Program-made: the position numbers and the translations under genes
The notes under the pieces: model-generated
Told to the model about the DNA's origin: nothing
Seen by the model: the letters and a program-made list of their open reading frames with translations, nothing else
Database searches by the model: none
Assembly (NCBI RefSeq): GCF_016924645.1
Contig: NZ_JAFFJV010000003.1
Location: 124,001 to 188,000, forward strand
Source: Rufibacter psychrotolerans
Lineage (GTDB): Bacteria; Bacteroidota; Bacteroidia; Cytophagales; Hymenobacteraceae
Length of the DNA: 64,000 bases
Direction: 5' to 3'
Part shown: one piece after another, positions 37,013 to 44,941 of the stretch
How positions within the stretch are numbered: position 1 is the stretch's first letter
How the letters are laid out: each line of letters opens with the position of its first letter

Positions 37013-37672
37013 TTACTCTACGTTGTCGTCCAGTTTGTCGGCGTGGTGTTCGTGCATGCGTAGCACGGCCAAGGTTCTGATGGCGAAGGCCTTCACGGTG
37101 GTGGTTGGGGCACCGTTGCTGACCACCTCAAACAAGGCGATGTCCCGTTCATGGGCCTCCTCCATCTCATCTGCGTACTTCTTGTCAAACTCAGAACCGG
37201 TGAGTTTGGAGAGTTTGTCTACCAGTTTCTGGTGATCGGGCAGGAGCGCGGTGGGTAGCGTGAGGTTCATTCCAGAGGCCAGCGTTGTCAGTTCCTGGTT
37301 GGCCTTGGTATGGTGGTCTATGATCATGCGGGCAAATTCCTTTACCTCCGGGCGCGCCGACCGCTCCAGAGCCAGCTTGGCCAACTGCAGTTCCATCATG
37401 CTGCTGCTGGCGGCCTCGGTGAGGAAAGAGGCTTCGGTGATGGTGCGGGTGCCGTAGAGCATGGTGCCGGGCACGGTGGAAGTGGCCGCCGGCGGGGTAG
37501 CGTAGGCATCGGCGGTGGTGCCCACCACGCCGGCTCCGCTATGGGTGGCCGTTACCGTGGCGGCGTAGTTGTCTGCGGTAGGCACTGTGTTAGAGGTATT
37601 GGCATCAATGCGGCTGCAGGCGGTTCCTGCCGCCAGGGCCCCCAGGGCCAGTACACTGAGTATCTTTTTCAT
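37013..37672 (-). CDS. DUF4142 paralogue 3
   Basis: 219 aa. The leader MKKILSVLALGALAAGTAC and a Thr/Ala/Val-rich linker precede the domain: FLTEAASSSMMELQLAKLALE, KEFARMIIDHHTKANQEL, FDKKYADEMEEAHERDIALFE and IRTLAVLRMHEHHADKLDDNVE. The extra HEHH near the end is unique among the five. Next paralogue upstream starts about 60 bases away, consistent with one transcript. Confidence 0.87.
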   Translation of the reverse strand: MKKILSVLALGALAAGTACSRIDANTSNTVPTADNYAATVTATHSGAGVVGTTADAYATPPAATSTVPGTMLYGTRTITEASFLTEAASSSMMELQLAKLALERSARPEVKEFARMIIDHHTKANQELTTLASGMNLTLPTALLPDHQKLVDKLSKLTGSEFDKKYADEMEEAHERDIALFEVVSNGAPTTTVKAFAIRTLAVLRMHEHHADKLDDNVE

Positions 37673-37729
37673 AACTTTTCTTCTTTAGGTTTTACATTCA
37701 ACACACAACATCAACAACCTGCTGCTGCG

Positions 37730-38293
37730 CTAAGGCAGAATATTCTTAAGCTGGGTAGCCAGCCGGAGTTGCCCCTGCATAATGGGCGTGGTTTTAAGGA
37801 TGTGGCCCCGCAACGCGAAGTTGGTGGTAGCCGAGCCGGCATTCTGGTACACCGAGATATCCTGCAGGAACGATTGCTCTACCTCCCGCACGTAAGACCG
37901 GTCAAAGTCTGAGCCGCTGAGCCCGGCCACGCGGTCATACACCGCTTTATGCGCCTGTTTCAGCTCTGTTGGGTACGTGATCCGGAGTTGCTGCGCAATG
38001 TCCCGGAGCTCAGACCGGGTAGTGGTCTGTTGCTTGGCCAGCAGCCGGGCAAACTCCCGCACCTCCAGGTTAGAGGTTTTCTGCTGCGCCAGTTCGCTCA
38101 GCTGCAGCCGCAACTGTCCGCCACTGGCGGCATTCTCCACAAACTCCCTTTCGGCCTGGGTGGTGGTGATGGGCCCTCCGGTGCCGGTACCGGTTCTGTC
38201 TGTAGTGCCGCCGGTGCCGGTGGTGGCACAGCTGGCCAGTACCCAGGCCAGGCACCCAAGCAGAAAAGCCGTAGTTCTGTTCATCATTCGCAT
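37730..38293 (-). CDS. DUF4142 paralogue 4 (divergent)
   Basis: 187 aa from ATG 38293 (38287 and 38284 are alternatives). The leader ends in VLASC. The domain has the family pattern but the DHH segment is replaced by LLAKQQTTTRSEL, and the late helix ends QGQLRLATQLKNILP. If DHH binds metal in the others, this copy has lost the site. It starts 28 bases after the stop of paralogue 5. Confidence 0.82.
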   Translation of the reverse strand: MRMMNRTTAFLLGCLAWVLASCATTGTGGTTDRTGTGTGGPITTTQAEREFVENAASGGQLRLQLSELAQQKTSNLEVREFARLLAKQQTTTRSELRDIAQQLRITYPTELKQAHKAVYDRVAGLSGSDFDRSYVREVEQSFLQDISVYQNAGSATTNFALRGHILKTTPIMQGQLRLATQLKNILP

Positions 38294-38320
38294 ATGGTCT
38301 AGTGCGTGCTGCACAATGGT

Positions 38321-38893
38321 TTATGGTTGAAGCTGCTCCTCCAGCTGCTCGGCCTGGGCCAGGTGCGCGCGCAGGGTGGGCAGGTTTCTGGCCGCAAAGT
38401 TCTTCAGTTCTGTGTCGGTGCCCTGGTCGGCCATTTCCTCAAAGCGGTCTATGGTTTGCTCGTGGTCTTTGATGATGGCCTCCAGGTAGGCCCGGTCAAA
38501 GGCGGCCCCGGAAAGCCCCAGCACCTGGTTGAAAGTCTCCTGGTGGTCTTCGCCCAGGCTGGTGGGCACCATCAGGTTCTTGAGTTCGGCCACCTGCTTC
38601 AGTTGAGTGTTGGCCTGGGTATGGTGGTCCAGCATGAGTTGGCCAAACTGCTTGAGGGCCGGGCTCTGGGCTTTGCTGCTGGCCAGCCGCCCCATCTCTA
38701 CCTCAAACAGGCCGCCGCTGGTCACCTCGGCCACAAACCAGCCTGCCTTGTTGTCTTTGCCGGTGCTTTCCAGCACCTCCTCGTTGTGCTCTCCGGCGGC
38801 ATCTACCGAGGTCGTCTCGGGCGAGGCCCCGCCACAGCCTGTCAGCAGGTGCAGCCAAGCCAGGAACAGCAGGTAGAACAGATTGTTTTTCAT
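38321..38893 (-). CDS. DUF4142 paralogue 5 (first of the cluster)
   Basis: 190 aa. Leader with a proper lipobox LTGC (Cys about residue 20), so a lipoprotein. The domain has FEVEMGRLASSKAQ, KQFGQLMLDHHTQANTQL, LSGAAFDRAYLEAIIKDHEQTIDRFEEMA and ARNLPTLRAHLAQAEQLEEQLQP. It is the upstream-most gene and shows the strongest surface-anchor signal. No perfect promoter box is seen before it. Confidence 0.87.
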   Translation of the reverse strand: MKNNLFYLLFLAWLHLLTGCGGASPETTSVDAAGEHNEEVLESTGKDNKAGWFVAEVTSGGLFEVEMGRLASSKAQSPALKQFGQLMLDHHTQANTQLKQVAELKNLMVPTSLGEDHQETFNQVLGLSGAAFDRAYLEAIIKDHEQTIDRFEEMADQGTDTELKNFAARNLPTLRAHLAQAEQLEEQLQP

Positions 38894-39102
38894 AGTTTAG
38901 ATCTTGTACTGATGGCATACAGGCTACCCTGCACAGTCTTTTTTACGGGTACATTCAGCTAGGGTTAACGTTGCCTCCGGCGCTGCCAGGGGCCTTTAGG
39001 CTGTAATCCATGTTTCGCCGGCGCAAACCTGGTTTTTGTAGAAAAGAAAGAATCTCCGTTTCCTGAAGAGATTACCCCGTTTGGCCTTAGGCAATAAAAA
39101 AA

Positions 39103-39156
39103 CCGAAGGGCGTTTTGGGGCTGTTTTTCTACAAACAACCCCAAAACGCCCTTCGG
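39103..39156. terminator. 18-bp perfect hairpin containing a dispersed-motif copy
   Basis: CCGAAGGGCGTTTTGGGG pairs with CCCCAAAACGCCCTTCGG. The 18-nt loop reads CTGTTTTTCTACAAACAA, the motif core. It lies between the hypothetical membrane gene and the DUF4142 cluster. Confidence 0.8.
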
Positions 39157-39207
39157 CTCCTGATCTGGTTCTTTACGTCTGGTTCTTCCTGAAGCTGCTT
39201 ACGCTGG

Positions 39208-39675
39208 TTACAAGCTCACGCCTTTGCGCTTGCCAGCCTGCCTAATCGCGTTTTTCACTGTTTCTTCGTACTCCTCAGGGATGGAGTCAAACTCCACCTG
39301 CCCCGTCTGCCCGCTGCTTAGCCTGTACAGGAGCTTGTCTGGCAGCACGCGCAGCAGGCTGATGCTGCTCCAGGGCAAGGTGACCGGCTCCTGGGTAAGG
39401 GAGAGTTTCAGCTCCAGGTGTTCTTCGGTGACCTGCACGTAGCGGGCACCGGCGGGTTTCCGGCGGCGCCAGGCCACCACCAGGTACGAGACGGCCAGCA
39501 GCAGCTGCACCACCGGCAAAATGTACACGGTGGCCGCAACTTCCTCTGCGGTGAGCTGCCGGTACACGCCCAGGCCGCCCAGGAGGAGGAACACCACGGC
39601 CATGAAGAGGTACAGCTTTGCCAGCGCAGAGCCGTTGGAATTACCGGGTGAAAGGTTTAAGAAGAAAGATTCCAT
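39208..39675 (-). CDS. Two-TM membrane protein of unknown function
   Basis: 155 aa. Membrane segments at about 20-38 and 50-68 (LYLFMAVVFLLLGGLGVY and YILPVVQLLLAVSYLVVAW), then a soluble C-terminal part with a PH-like sequence (VTLPWSSISLLRVLPDKLLYRLSSGQTGQVEFDSIPEEYEETV). This order resembles bacterial PH-domain membrane proteins of the YdbT/DUF304 sort. No neighbour clarifies its role. Confidence 0.72.
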   Translation of the reverse strand: MESFFLNLSPGNSNGSALAKLYLFMAVVFLLLGGLGVYRQLTAEEVAATVYILPVVQLLLAVSYLVVAWRRRKPAGARYVQVTEEHLELKLSLTQEPVTLPWSSISLLRVLPDKLLYRLSSGQTGQVEFDSIPEEYEETVKNAIRQAGKRKGVSL

Positions 39676-39684
39676 AGGCCTTTG

Positions 39685-39876
39685 TTACTTGGAAGATTTA
39701 CTTTTCCGCTCCCGCAGCACCAGGATGAACTTCAGCACCACAAACATCATAAAGCCCAGAAAGGCCATGAGGGTGACCAGGATGTTAGGGTCTTCCAGAC
39801 GCCACATCAAGATCAGGAACGAGATGGTAAGCATGCAGTTAAGCAGCAGGTTAGCCGAGCGCAAATTCATGGGCAC
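39685..39876 (-). CDS. Small two-TM protein
   Basis: 63 aa. Two hydrophobic segments (about 10-26 and 32-53) with a basic tail (LRERKSKSSK). Directly upstream of 39208-39675, 9 bases apart, so probably co-transcribed. No family recognised. Confidence 0.6.
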   Translation of the reverse strand: MPMNLRSANLLLNCMLTISFLILMWRLEDPNILVTLMAFLGFMMFVVLKFILVLRERKSKSSK

Positions 39877-39938
39877 TAAATATGGGTAGCCAGTAAAGAT
39901 ACAAAGTTGCCCCCAAGACTCAAGCTTCTGCTGTTTCT

Positions 39939-39969
39939 GAGCCCCTTTTTTGAAACGGAGCCAGAACTG
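39939..39969 (+). repeat. Dispersed motif copy
   Basis: GAGCCCCTTTTTTGAAACG followed by GAGCCAGAACTG, just downstream of the hexosaminidase stop. Confidence 0.45.
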
Positions 39970-39990
39970 AATTAGTGCCTTCCAGAGCCA

Positions 39991-41640
39991 CTATTTATCG
40001 GCTAAGGTCCACCGCTCAAAGTCCTTGAAATAGGCGCTTCCCCAGAAGGTATAGCGGGGCAGAATGGCTGCTTTGAGCCTCCGTTTGAAGTCTGCGAAGT
40101 CTTTTTGTTTGGGATCGGTCCAGAGCACTTCGCTCAGGGCGGTCATGCGCGGGAACACCATGTACTCCACCTTTGACGGGTAGCCCATGTACTCGGTCCA
40201 GACGTTGGCTTGCGCCCCCAGAATGTAGCGGTCCAGTTTGAGTTGCTGCAACTCTGCGGGCACCGGGTTGAAGTGGTACACGGCATCTAAAGGGTTGTAC
40301 CCATGGATGGCCAGGCTGTCTTTAGGGTCTTTGGACTGGTAGTTGTCAAAGTAGAGCGGATTGCCCGGCGACATGATTACGGGGTGCCGGCGCTGAGCGG
40401 CCTCAATCCCTTGCTTGGCCCCGCCCCAGTTCATGACCACGGCGGTAGTATCTAAATTGCCTTCCAGGATCTCGTGCCAGCCAATGACTTTCTTGTTCTT
40501 CTGAGCCAGGTAACCAGACACCTGCTTGATGAAATAGGTCTGCAGTTCTTTCTCGTCTTTGATTCCGTTGGCTTTCATGAAGGCCTGCGTCTTGGGATCG
40601 GCTTTCCACCACATCTTGCTGCACTCATCGCCGCCAAGGTGGATGTACTCAGACGGGAACAGATCGGCTACCTCGTGGAACACGGTTTCCAGGAACTTGA
40701 ACGTAGCCGGATTTGGTGCCAGCACGTTGTTCTGCCGGTTGTACATGCCCCACGTATTGGCCACCTGCCAGGCCGAGTCTGGTTTGGTGCTGAATTCTGG
40801 ATAAGAGGCGATAATCGCGCGGCTGTGGCCCGGGATATCAATCTCAGGGATTACGTTGATGCCCCGCACTGCCGCGTACTGCACAATCTCCCGCACCTGG
40901 TCCTGGGTGTAAAATCCGCCGTAGCGGGTAGAGTCATAGCGGGCGGGGGTGTCTTTGAAGTGCCCGATGAGGGTGGAGTTACGCCAGGCGCCTACCTGGG
41001 TGAGTTTAGGATAACTTTTAATTTCCAGGCGCCAGCCCTGGTCATCGGTGAGGTGCCAGTGGAAGTTGTTGAATTTATGGAACGCCAGGTAATCAATGTA
41101 CTTCTTCAGGAAATCTACGGGGAAGATGTGGCGGCTCACATCCAGGTGCATGCCGCGGTAGGCAAACCTTGGGTAATCTTTGATCTCTACCGTAGGGAAC
41201 TTCACTTCCTTTACCTTGCCCAGCGGCAGCAGCTGCAAGAAGGTCTGAATGCCGTGTACCATGCCCGCCACGTCTCTCGCCTTTATCCTGACAACCGGTC
41301 CACCAGATTCCAGCCAGTACATCTCGGGCCGGTTGGCTTCAATGGTGTCGTGCACCAGCATAATGCGGGAATGCCGGCCCACCTTGGTGTCTGGCGGGGC
41401 AATGGCCAGAGCCAGATCGCACTGGTCCAGCAGCAGTCCCTGCAGGTACTCGGCTTGTGCTTTGTACTCGTCATCGGCCAAAATCACGGTGTGCCGGCTC
41501 AGGGTGACCGGTCTTTCATCAGTGGCAGTGTAGGAAACGGGCTTGGGGACAATGTTATTGACGGAAGGTGCCTGCCCCCGGCAGTGCAGGGAGATAACAG
41601 TTCCTAAAACAGAGAACAAGGCCAGCCAGCGTTTCTTCAT
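39991..41640 (-). CDS. Beta-N-acetylhexosaminidase, GH20 family
   Basis: 549 aa with signal peptide. An N-terminal GH20b-like beta domain (about 30-150) precedes the (beta/alpha)8 barrel: FAYRGMHLDVSRHIFPVDFLK, the HWHLTDDQGWRLEI block, PEIDIPGHSRA and catalytic HLGGDECSKMWWK (Asp-Glu about residue 333), then VIGWHEILEG and QANVWTEY. It removes terminal GlcNAc from chitin, glycan or peptidoglycan fragments. TTG and ATG upstream of 41640 give no better start. Confidence 0.95.
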   Translation of the reverse strand: MKKRWLALFSVLGTVISLHCRGQAPSVNNIVPKPVSYTATDERPVTLSRHTVILADDEYKAQAEYLQGLLLDQCDLALAIAPPDTKVGRHSRIMLVHDTIEANRPEMYWLESGGPVVRIKARDVAGMVHGIQTFLQLLPLGKVKEVKFPTVEIKDYPRFAYRGMHLDVSRHIFPVDFLKKYIDYLAFHKFNNFHWHLTDDQGWRLEIKSYPKLTQVGAWRNSTLIGHFKDTPARYDSTRYGGFYTQDQVREIVQYAAVRGINVIPEIDIPGHSRAIIASYPEFSTKPDSAWQVANTWGMYNRQNNVLAPNPATFKFLETVFHEVADLFPSEYIHLGGDECSKMWWKADPKTQAFMKANGIKDEKELQTYFIKQVSGYLAQKNKKVIGWHEILEGNLDTTAVVMNWGGAKQGIEAAQRRHPVIMSPGNPLYFDNYQSKDPKDSLAIHGYNPLDAVYHFNPVPAELQQLKLDRYILGAQANVWTEYMGYPSKVEYMVFPRMTALSEVLWTDPKQKDFADFKRRLKAAILPRYTFWGSAYFKDFERWTLADK

Positions 41641-41730
41641 GGGTCAGGGGTTTTGTGAGGTTTAGCGGTACAATGCCACAAGCAGATGGAAGGTGTAAAT
41701 GTAAGCGCAAATTCAGGACAGAGGCAAAAC

Positions 41731-41771
41731 AAAACGGCCTTTCTTCAGAAGGACTGAAGAAAGGCCGTTTT
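41731..41771. terminator. Terminator after M28 peptidase
   Basis: A perfect 18-bp stem (AAAACGGCCTTTCTTCAG and its complement) with a 5-nt loop. A and T flanks fit both directions. Confidence 0.85.
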
Positions 41772-41794
41772 CAAGGTGATTTTCTTAAAACAGC

Positions 41795-43351
41795 TTAAGA
41801 CTGCGGCTTCACCTGAGGAAGCGCCTTGCGCGGCAGTTTATCTTTCCGGATGGCGGTCTGGTACACAAACGACGCCACAATCACAGAGGCTTGCTTCAGG
41901 TCATCGGCCTGCAGACGGTCATAGGTATCCATGTTGGTGTGGTGCGTACGGGTGTTGTACTCCAGACCGTCCTGGATGAACTGGAAGCCGGGCAAGCCCA
42001 ATCCGTCAAACGACAGGTGGTCGGTGCCGCCGGTGTTGCGGTTGGTCACAGTGGTGGCGCCTAAATCATTGAACGGCTTCAGCCACTCTTTAAACAAAGG
42101 AGCCACGGCCTCGTTGCCCTGCGTGTAAATTCCTCTGATTTTACCCGAGCCGTTGTCCAGGTTAAAGTAACCGGCAATTTTGGCGTGCTCTGGCAACAGT
42201 TTCATGGTAGCCGGGTCGCCCAGGTGTTTCTTGGCGTATCCGCGGGAACCGTGCAGGCCTTGCTCCTCGCCGCCCCACAGCGCAATCCGGATGGTGCGTT
42301 TTGGTTGCAGGTTCAGGGCTTTGATGATACGAACGGCTTCCATCATCACGGCCACGCCGGCGGCGTTATCGGTGGCGCCGGTAGCCGCGTGCCAGGAGTC
42401 AATGTGCCCGCCCAGCATCACAATCTCTGATTTCAGTTTTTTATCGGTGCCCGGAATCTCCGCGATCACGTTGTAGCCTTGCGGATCTTCGGTGAGGAAA
42501 CGGGTTTTGCTTTCCAGCTCCACTTCCACCGGAATACCGGCGGCCAACAGGCGGCTCATGCGGGCCAAATCTTCCTGGGCCATCTCAAACTCAGGCAACA
42601 CGGCTGGGGCATCCATGGCATAAGAAGCGCCATTGGTAGTGAAGTACGTTCCATGCGAACCACCGCGGCCGCTGAACACGGCTACGGCTCCTTCTTTCTG
42701 GAACATCTCGTTCATCTTGGCCAGGAGGGCGCGGCGGGCCTGGAAAGCGGCTCTTTGCTCCTCGGTCATGGGCGTGCGGCCCGCAGATGATTGTACCGGC
42801 TCGGCCAGTTTCTGCAACTGCTCATCGGTGTAACGGGTGGCATCGGCGGTGAAAGTGGTTTTGATAGGAGTAGTTACTTCCATCATCACTACTTTGCCTC
42901 TCAGCTTACCGGCGTACTGCGCCAGGTCTTCTTCTTTGGCGGCTTTCACCAGAGCTACCTGTGCTTTGATGGCTCCGTTGGTGCCCGGTGTCCAGGCTTT
43001 GGGCGAGCCAATCATAGGCTGGTAATACGGCTTGGTGAGCGCCAGATACGATTTTTCCACTTCCCATCCTTTGCCAAACGTACCCCAAGGCTCAATCACG
43101 GCGTTTTTCAGACCCCAGGAAGTCAGTTTGTCTTTGGTCCACTGGTTGGCTTTGGCCAGACCGGTAGAACCGGAAAGACGCGGGCCGTTTACATCGGTCA
43201 GGTAAAAGGCGATGTCCATCACCTGGGAGTTCTTCAATCCTTCCTGGCGGATTTTCTCCACCACGGCGGCATCTAAAGGCTCCACTTGCTGGGCAAAGGC
43301 AGGCATCGCCAGAAAAGCGGCGCCTAAAATGAGTTGTAGGGTTTTGTTCAT
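41795..43351 (-). CDS. M28 family zinc metallopeptidase (PA-domain aminopeptidase)
   Basis: 518 aa, secreted (MNKTLQLILGAAFLAMPAFAQ). An insert at about 130-270 is a PA-type lid. The peptidase core has GGHIDSWHAATGATDNAAG (His and Asp ligands), LWGGEEQGLHGSRGY (catalytic Glu-Glu) and HTNMDTYDRLQ (His/Asp). It binds two zinc ions and removes N-terminal residues from peptides. Proteins like this are common periplasmic scavenging enzymes in Cytophagales. Confidence 0.94.
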   Translation of the reverse strand: MNKTLQLILGAAFLAMPAFAQQVEPLDAAVVEKIRQEGLKNSQVMDIAFYLTDVNGPRLSGSTGLAKANQWTKDKLTSWGLKNAVIEPWGTFGKGWEVEKSYLALTKPYYQPMIGSPKAWTPGTNGAIKAQVALVKAAKEEDLAQYAGKLRGKVVMMEVTTPIKTTFTADATRYTDEQLQKLAEPVQSSAGRTPMTEEQRAAFQARRALLAKMNEMFQKEGAVAVFSGRGGSHGTYFTTNGASYAMDAPAVLPEFEMAQEDLARMSRLLAAGIPVEVELESKTRFLTEDPQGYNVIAEIPGTDKKLKSEIVMLGGHIDSWHAATGATDNAAGVAVMMEAVRIIKALNLQPKRTIRIALWGGEEQGLHGSRGYAKKHLGDPATMKLLPEHAKIAGYFNLDNGSGKIRGIYTQGNEAVAPLFKEWLKPFNDLGATTVTNRNTGGTDHLSFDGLGLPGFQFIQDGLEYNTRTHHTNMDTYDRLQADDLKQASVIVASFVYQTAIRKDKLPRKALPQVKPQS

Positions 43352-43451
43352 TAGAGAAGTGTTATGTTAAATATAGTAAAGGCGATATGAGAACCCAACG
43401 CAGCCATAAAAGCCCAGGGAGCAACCACCTGGCCTTGGGGTCATGGGTTCT

Positions 43452-44054
43452 TTAGCGCTCGGTTCTCTGGTAGCAGTTCTCAAACCTGAACTGCCCAGAC
43501 TCCAAAATGCGGTAAGCCTCCAAGCAAGTCCAGCGGCTGTACACTTTCTCTGCGTGAAAATGCCGCTTCACCAGGATCAGTTTCTTGGCAGGAATTAGAA
43601 TGGGGTACGAGTAGGCGTAGTACGCGGCGGGTGCCAGGCCCAACTCCTGCACCACTACTATCTCCTCGGGAAAGTCTTCCTCTGTCCACTCCTGCTTTTG
43701 CTGGTGCCTGATCTTTGCCTTGATCTGCTCAAATTCCTTGTTGGTAAGGCGGTAATCCATGCGCAGCTGGGGGCCGGCCCCGTGCAGGCCTTGCCGGGCG
43801 GCAATCCGGCTCTGGTCCGAGAAGTCAACCTTGGCCCACAACGAGTCATTCAGGTACACTTCGCTCAGTTTCCAGGGCAGAAGCTGCTTGTCTACCCGGT
43901 TGTGCCGGCCGTTCTGGGAGGCCAGGAACCGCAGGAATTCTTTGGTGATCTGGGCCTCGGATCTGGCGGGTTTGGCCGTTTGGGCTACTGCTTCAGCAGC
44001 ACCTGCCAGCAGCAGGCAAAGCAACCCATAAAGCAAGAGAAACTTAAGACGCAT
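43452..44054 (-). CDS. Secreted protein of unknown function
   Basis: 200 aa with signal peptide (MRLKFLLLYGLLCLLLAGAAEAVAQ). The mature part has charged helices and a C-terminal Cys/Trp/Arg-rich block (YSRWTCLEAYRILESGQFRFENCYQ), two Cys likely disulfide-linked. No family assigned. It lies about 115 bases downstream of the PAP2-type gene on the same strand and may share its transcript. Confidence 0.7.
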   Translation of the reverse strand: MRLKFLLLYGLLCLLLAGAAEAVAQTAKPARSEAQITKEFLRFLASQNGRHNRVDKQLLPWKLSEVYLNDSLWAKVDFSDQSRIAARQGLHGAGPQLRMDYRLTNKEFEQIKAKIRHQQKQEWTEEDFPEEIVVVQELGLAPAAYYAYSYPILIPAKKLILVKRHFHAEKVYSRWTCLEAYRILESGQFRFENCYQRTER

Positions 44055-44139
44055 GAGGAGGTAATCAGGAAAATATTCCCTAATATCTGAAAATTAGGCC
44101 AGCAATCATAAAGCTTAGGGACGAGGAGGCCTTCCTGGA

Positions 44140-44170
44140 CGTTTTGGGCCTGTTTTCAGGGAAAAAGGCC
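44140..44170 (-). repeat. Dispersed motif copy, minus orientation
   Basis: The minus strand reads GGCCTTTTTCCCTGAAAAC then AGGCCCAAAACG, a near-perfect match. It abuts the stop codon of the PAP2-type gene. Confidence 0.7.
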
Positions 44171-44790
44171 TACAACTGCACGCCCCACAGGCTGATGCCC
44201 AGCAGAAAACCCAGGGCGAAACCGGTGTACACCTGCTTGGCCGTATGCGCCCCCAAGGCCAGCCTCGCCGACAGCACCGCCCCGCAGATGACGCAGCCCG
44301 CCACAATGGGGTAGAGCAAATACGCCTCGGGCAACCAGGCGTGCAGCAGCACCAGAATCCCCAGGGCACCGCCCAGCCCAATGCTGTGGGCGCTGATTTT
44401 CCAGAACTGGTTGATGACCAGCGCCAGGTACACCGAGGCCGTGATGATGCCCATGATCATATAAAACAGGTGGTCAAAGAAGGACATGCGGTAGAACACC
44501 ACCGTGAGCACGGTAAAGCAGGTAGCGGCCAGCAGAAGGGGCCAACGCCGGTCGGTGCGCTCCTCCAGGGTAAGCGAGGCCACGATTCCGGCCTGTTGTA
44601 GCAAAAGGGTGCCAAAAACAGGAAGCAGAAACGTGATGATGAACACCAACAGCACAATCAGCCGCCGGCCTTCGGGTGGGTACGAGAACACCTCGGGCGG
44701 CAGGTAATACAGCAGCAGACTGAACAGGTAGGTGGGAATCAGCAACGGGTGGAAGGCTACCGAAAGCACCGTTGCAAGGCGGGAACTCAC
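44170..44790 (-). CDS. PAP2-like membrane protein
   Basis: 206 aa. Six membrane segments, with hydrophobic runs at about 12-30, 44-64, 85-108, 112-130, 137-155 and 165-200. The C-terminal ISAHSIGLGGALG and later SARLALGAHTAKQVYTGFALGF resemble the second and third catalytic motifs of PAP2 phosphatases (SxHS and SRxxxGxHxxxD-like), but the last Asp is not conserved. It may act on polyprenyl or lipid phosphates; substrate and activity unproven. Confidence 0.75.
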   Translation of the reverse strand: MSSRLATVLSVAFHPLLIPTYLFSLLLYYLPPEVFSYPPEGRRLIVLLVFIITFLLPVFGTLLLQQAGIVASLTLEERTDRRWPLLLAATCFTVLTVVFYRMSFFDHLFYMIMGIITASVYLALVINQFWKISAHSIGLGGALGILVLLHAWLPEAYLLYPIVAGCVICGAVLSARLALGAHTAKQVYTGFALGFLLGISLWGVQL

Positions 44791-44799
44791 GCTTATTTT

Positions 44800-44917
44800 A
44801 ATTAGGAATTAAGAATTGACAATCGGGAATGAGCATTGGTTAATCAGAACCAGAAGTAGGCAGAACGAACATCTAGAAAGGCGGCGCTTTCCCAATCTTA
44901 ATTCTTAATGCCTAATT
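44800..44917. repeat. GAATTAAGAAT-type inverted repeat
   Basis: Arms 44800-44817 (AATTAGGAATTAAGAATT) and 44900-44917, complementary except one base, around an 82-base centre. It lies between rpoN and the PAP2-type gene. Same word family as at 17.05 kb. Confidence 0.7.
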
Positions 44918-44941
44918 CTGAATTCATCATTCACCTGCGGG

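Noticed and set aside
40474..41607. 377-aa plus-strand frame opposite the hexosaminidase
   Set aside because: The GH20 motifs on the other strand are unmistakable, so this is a shadow.
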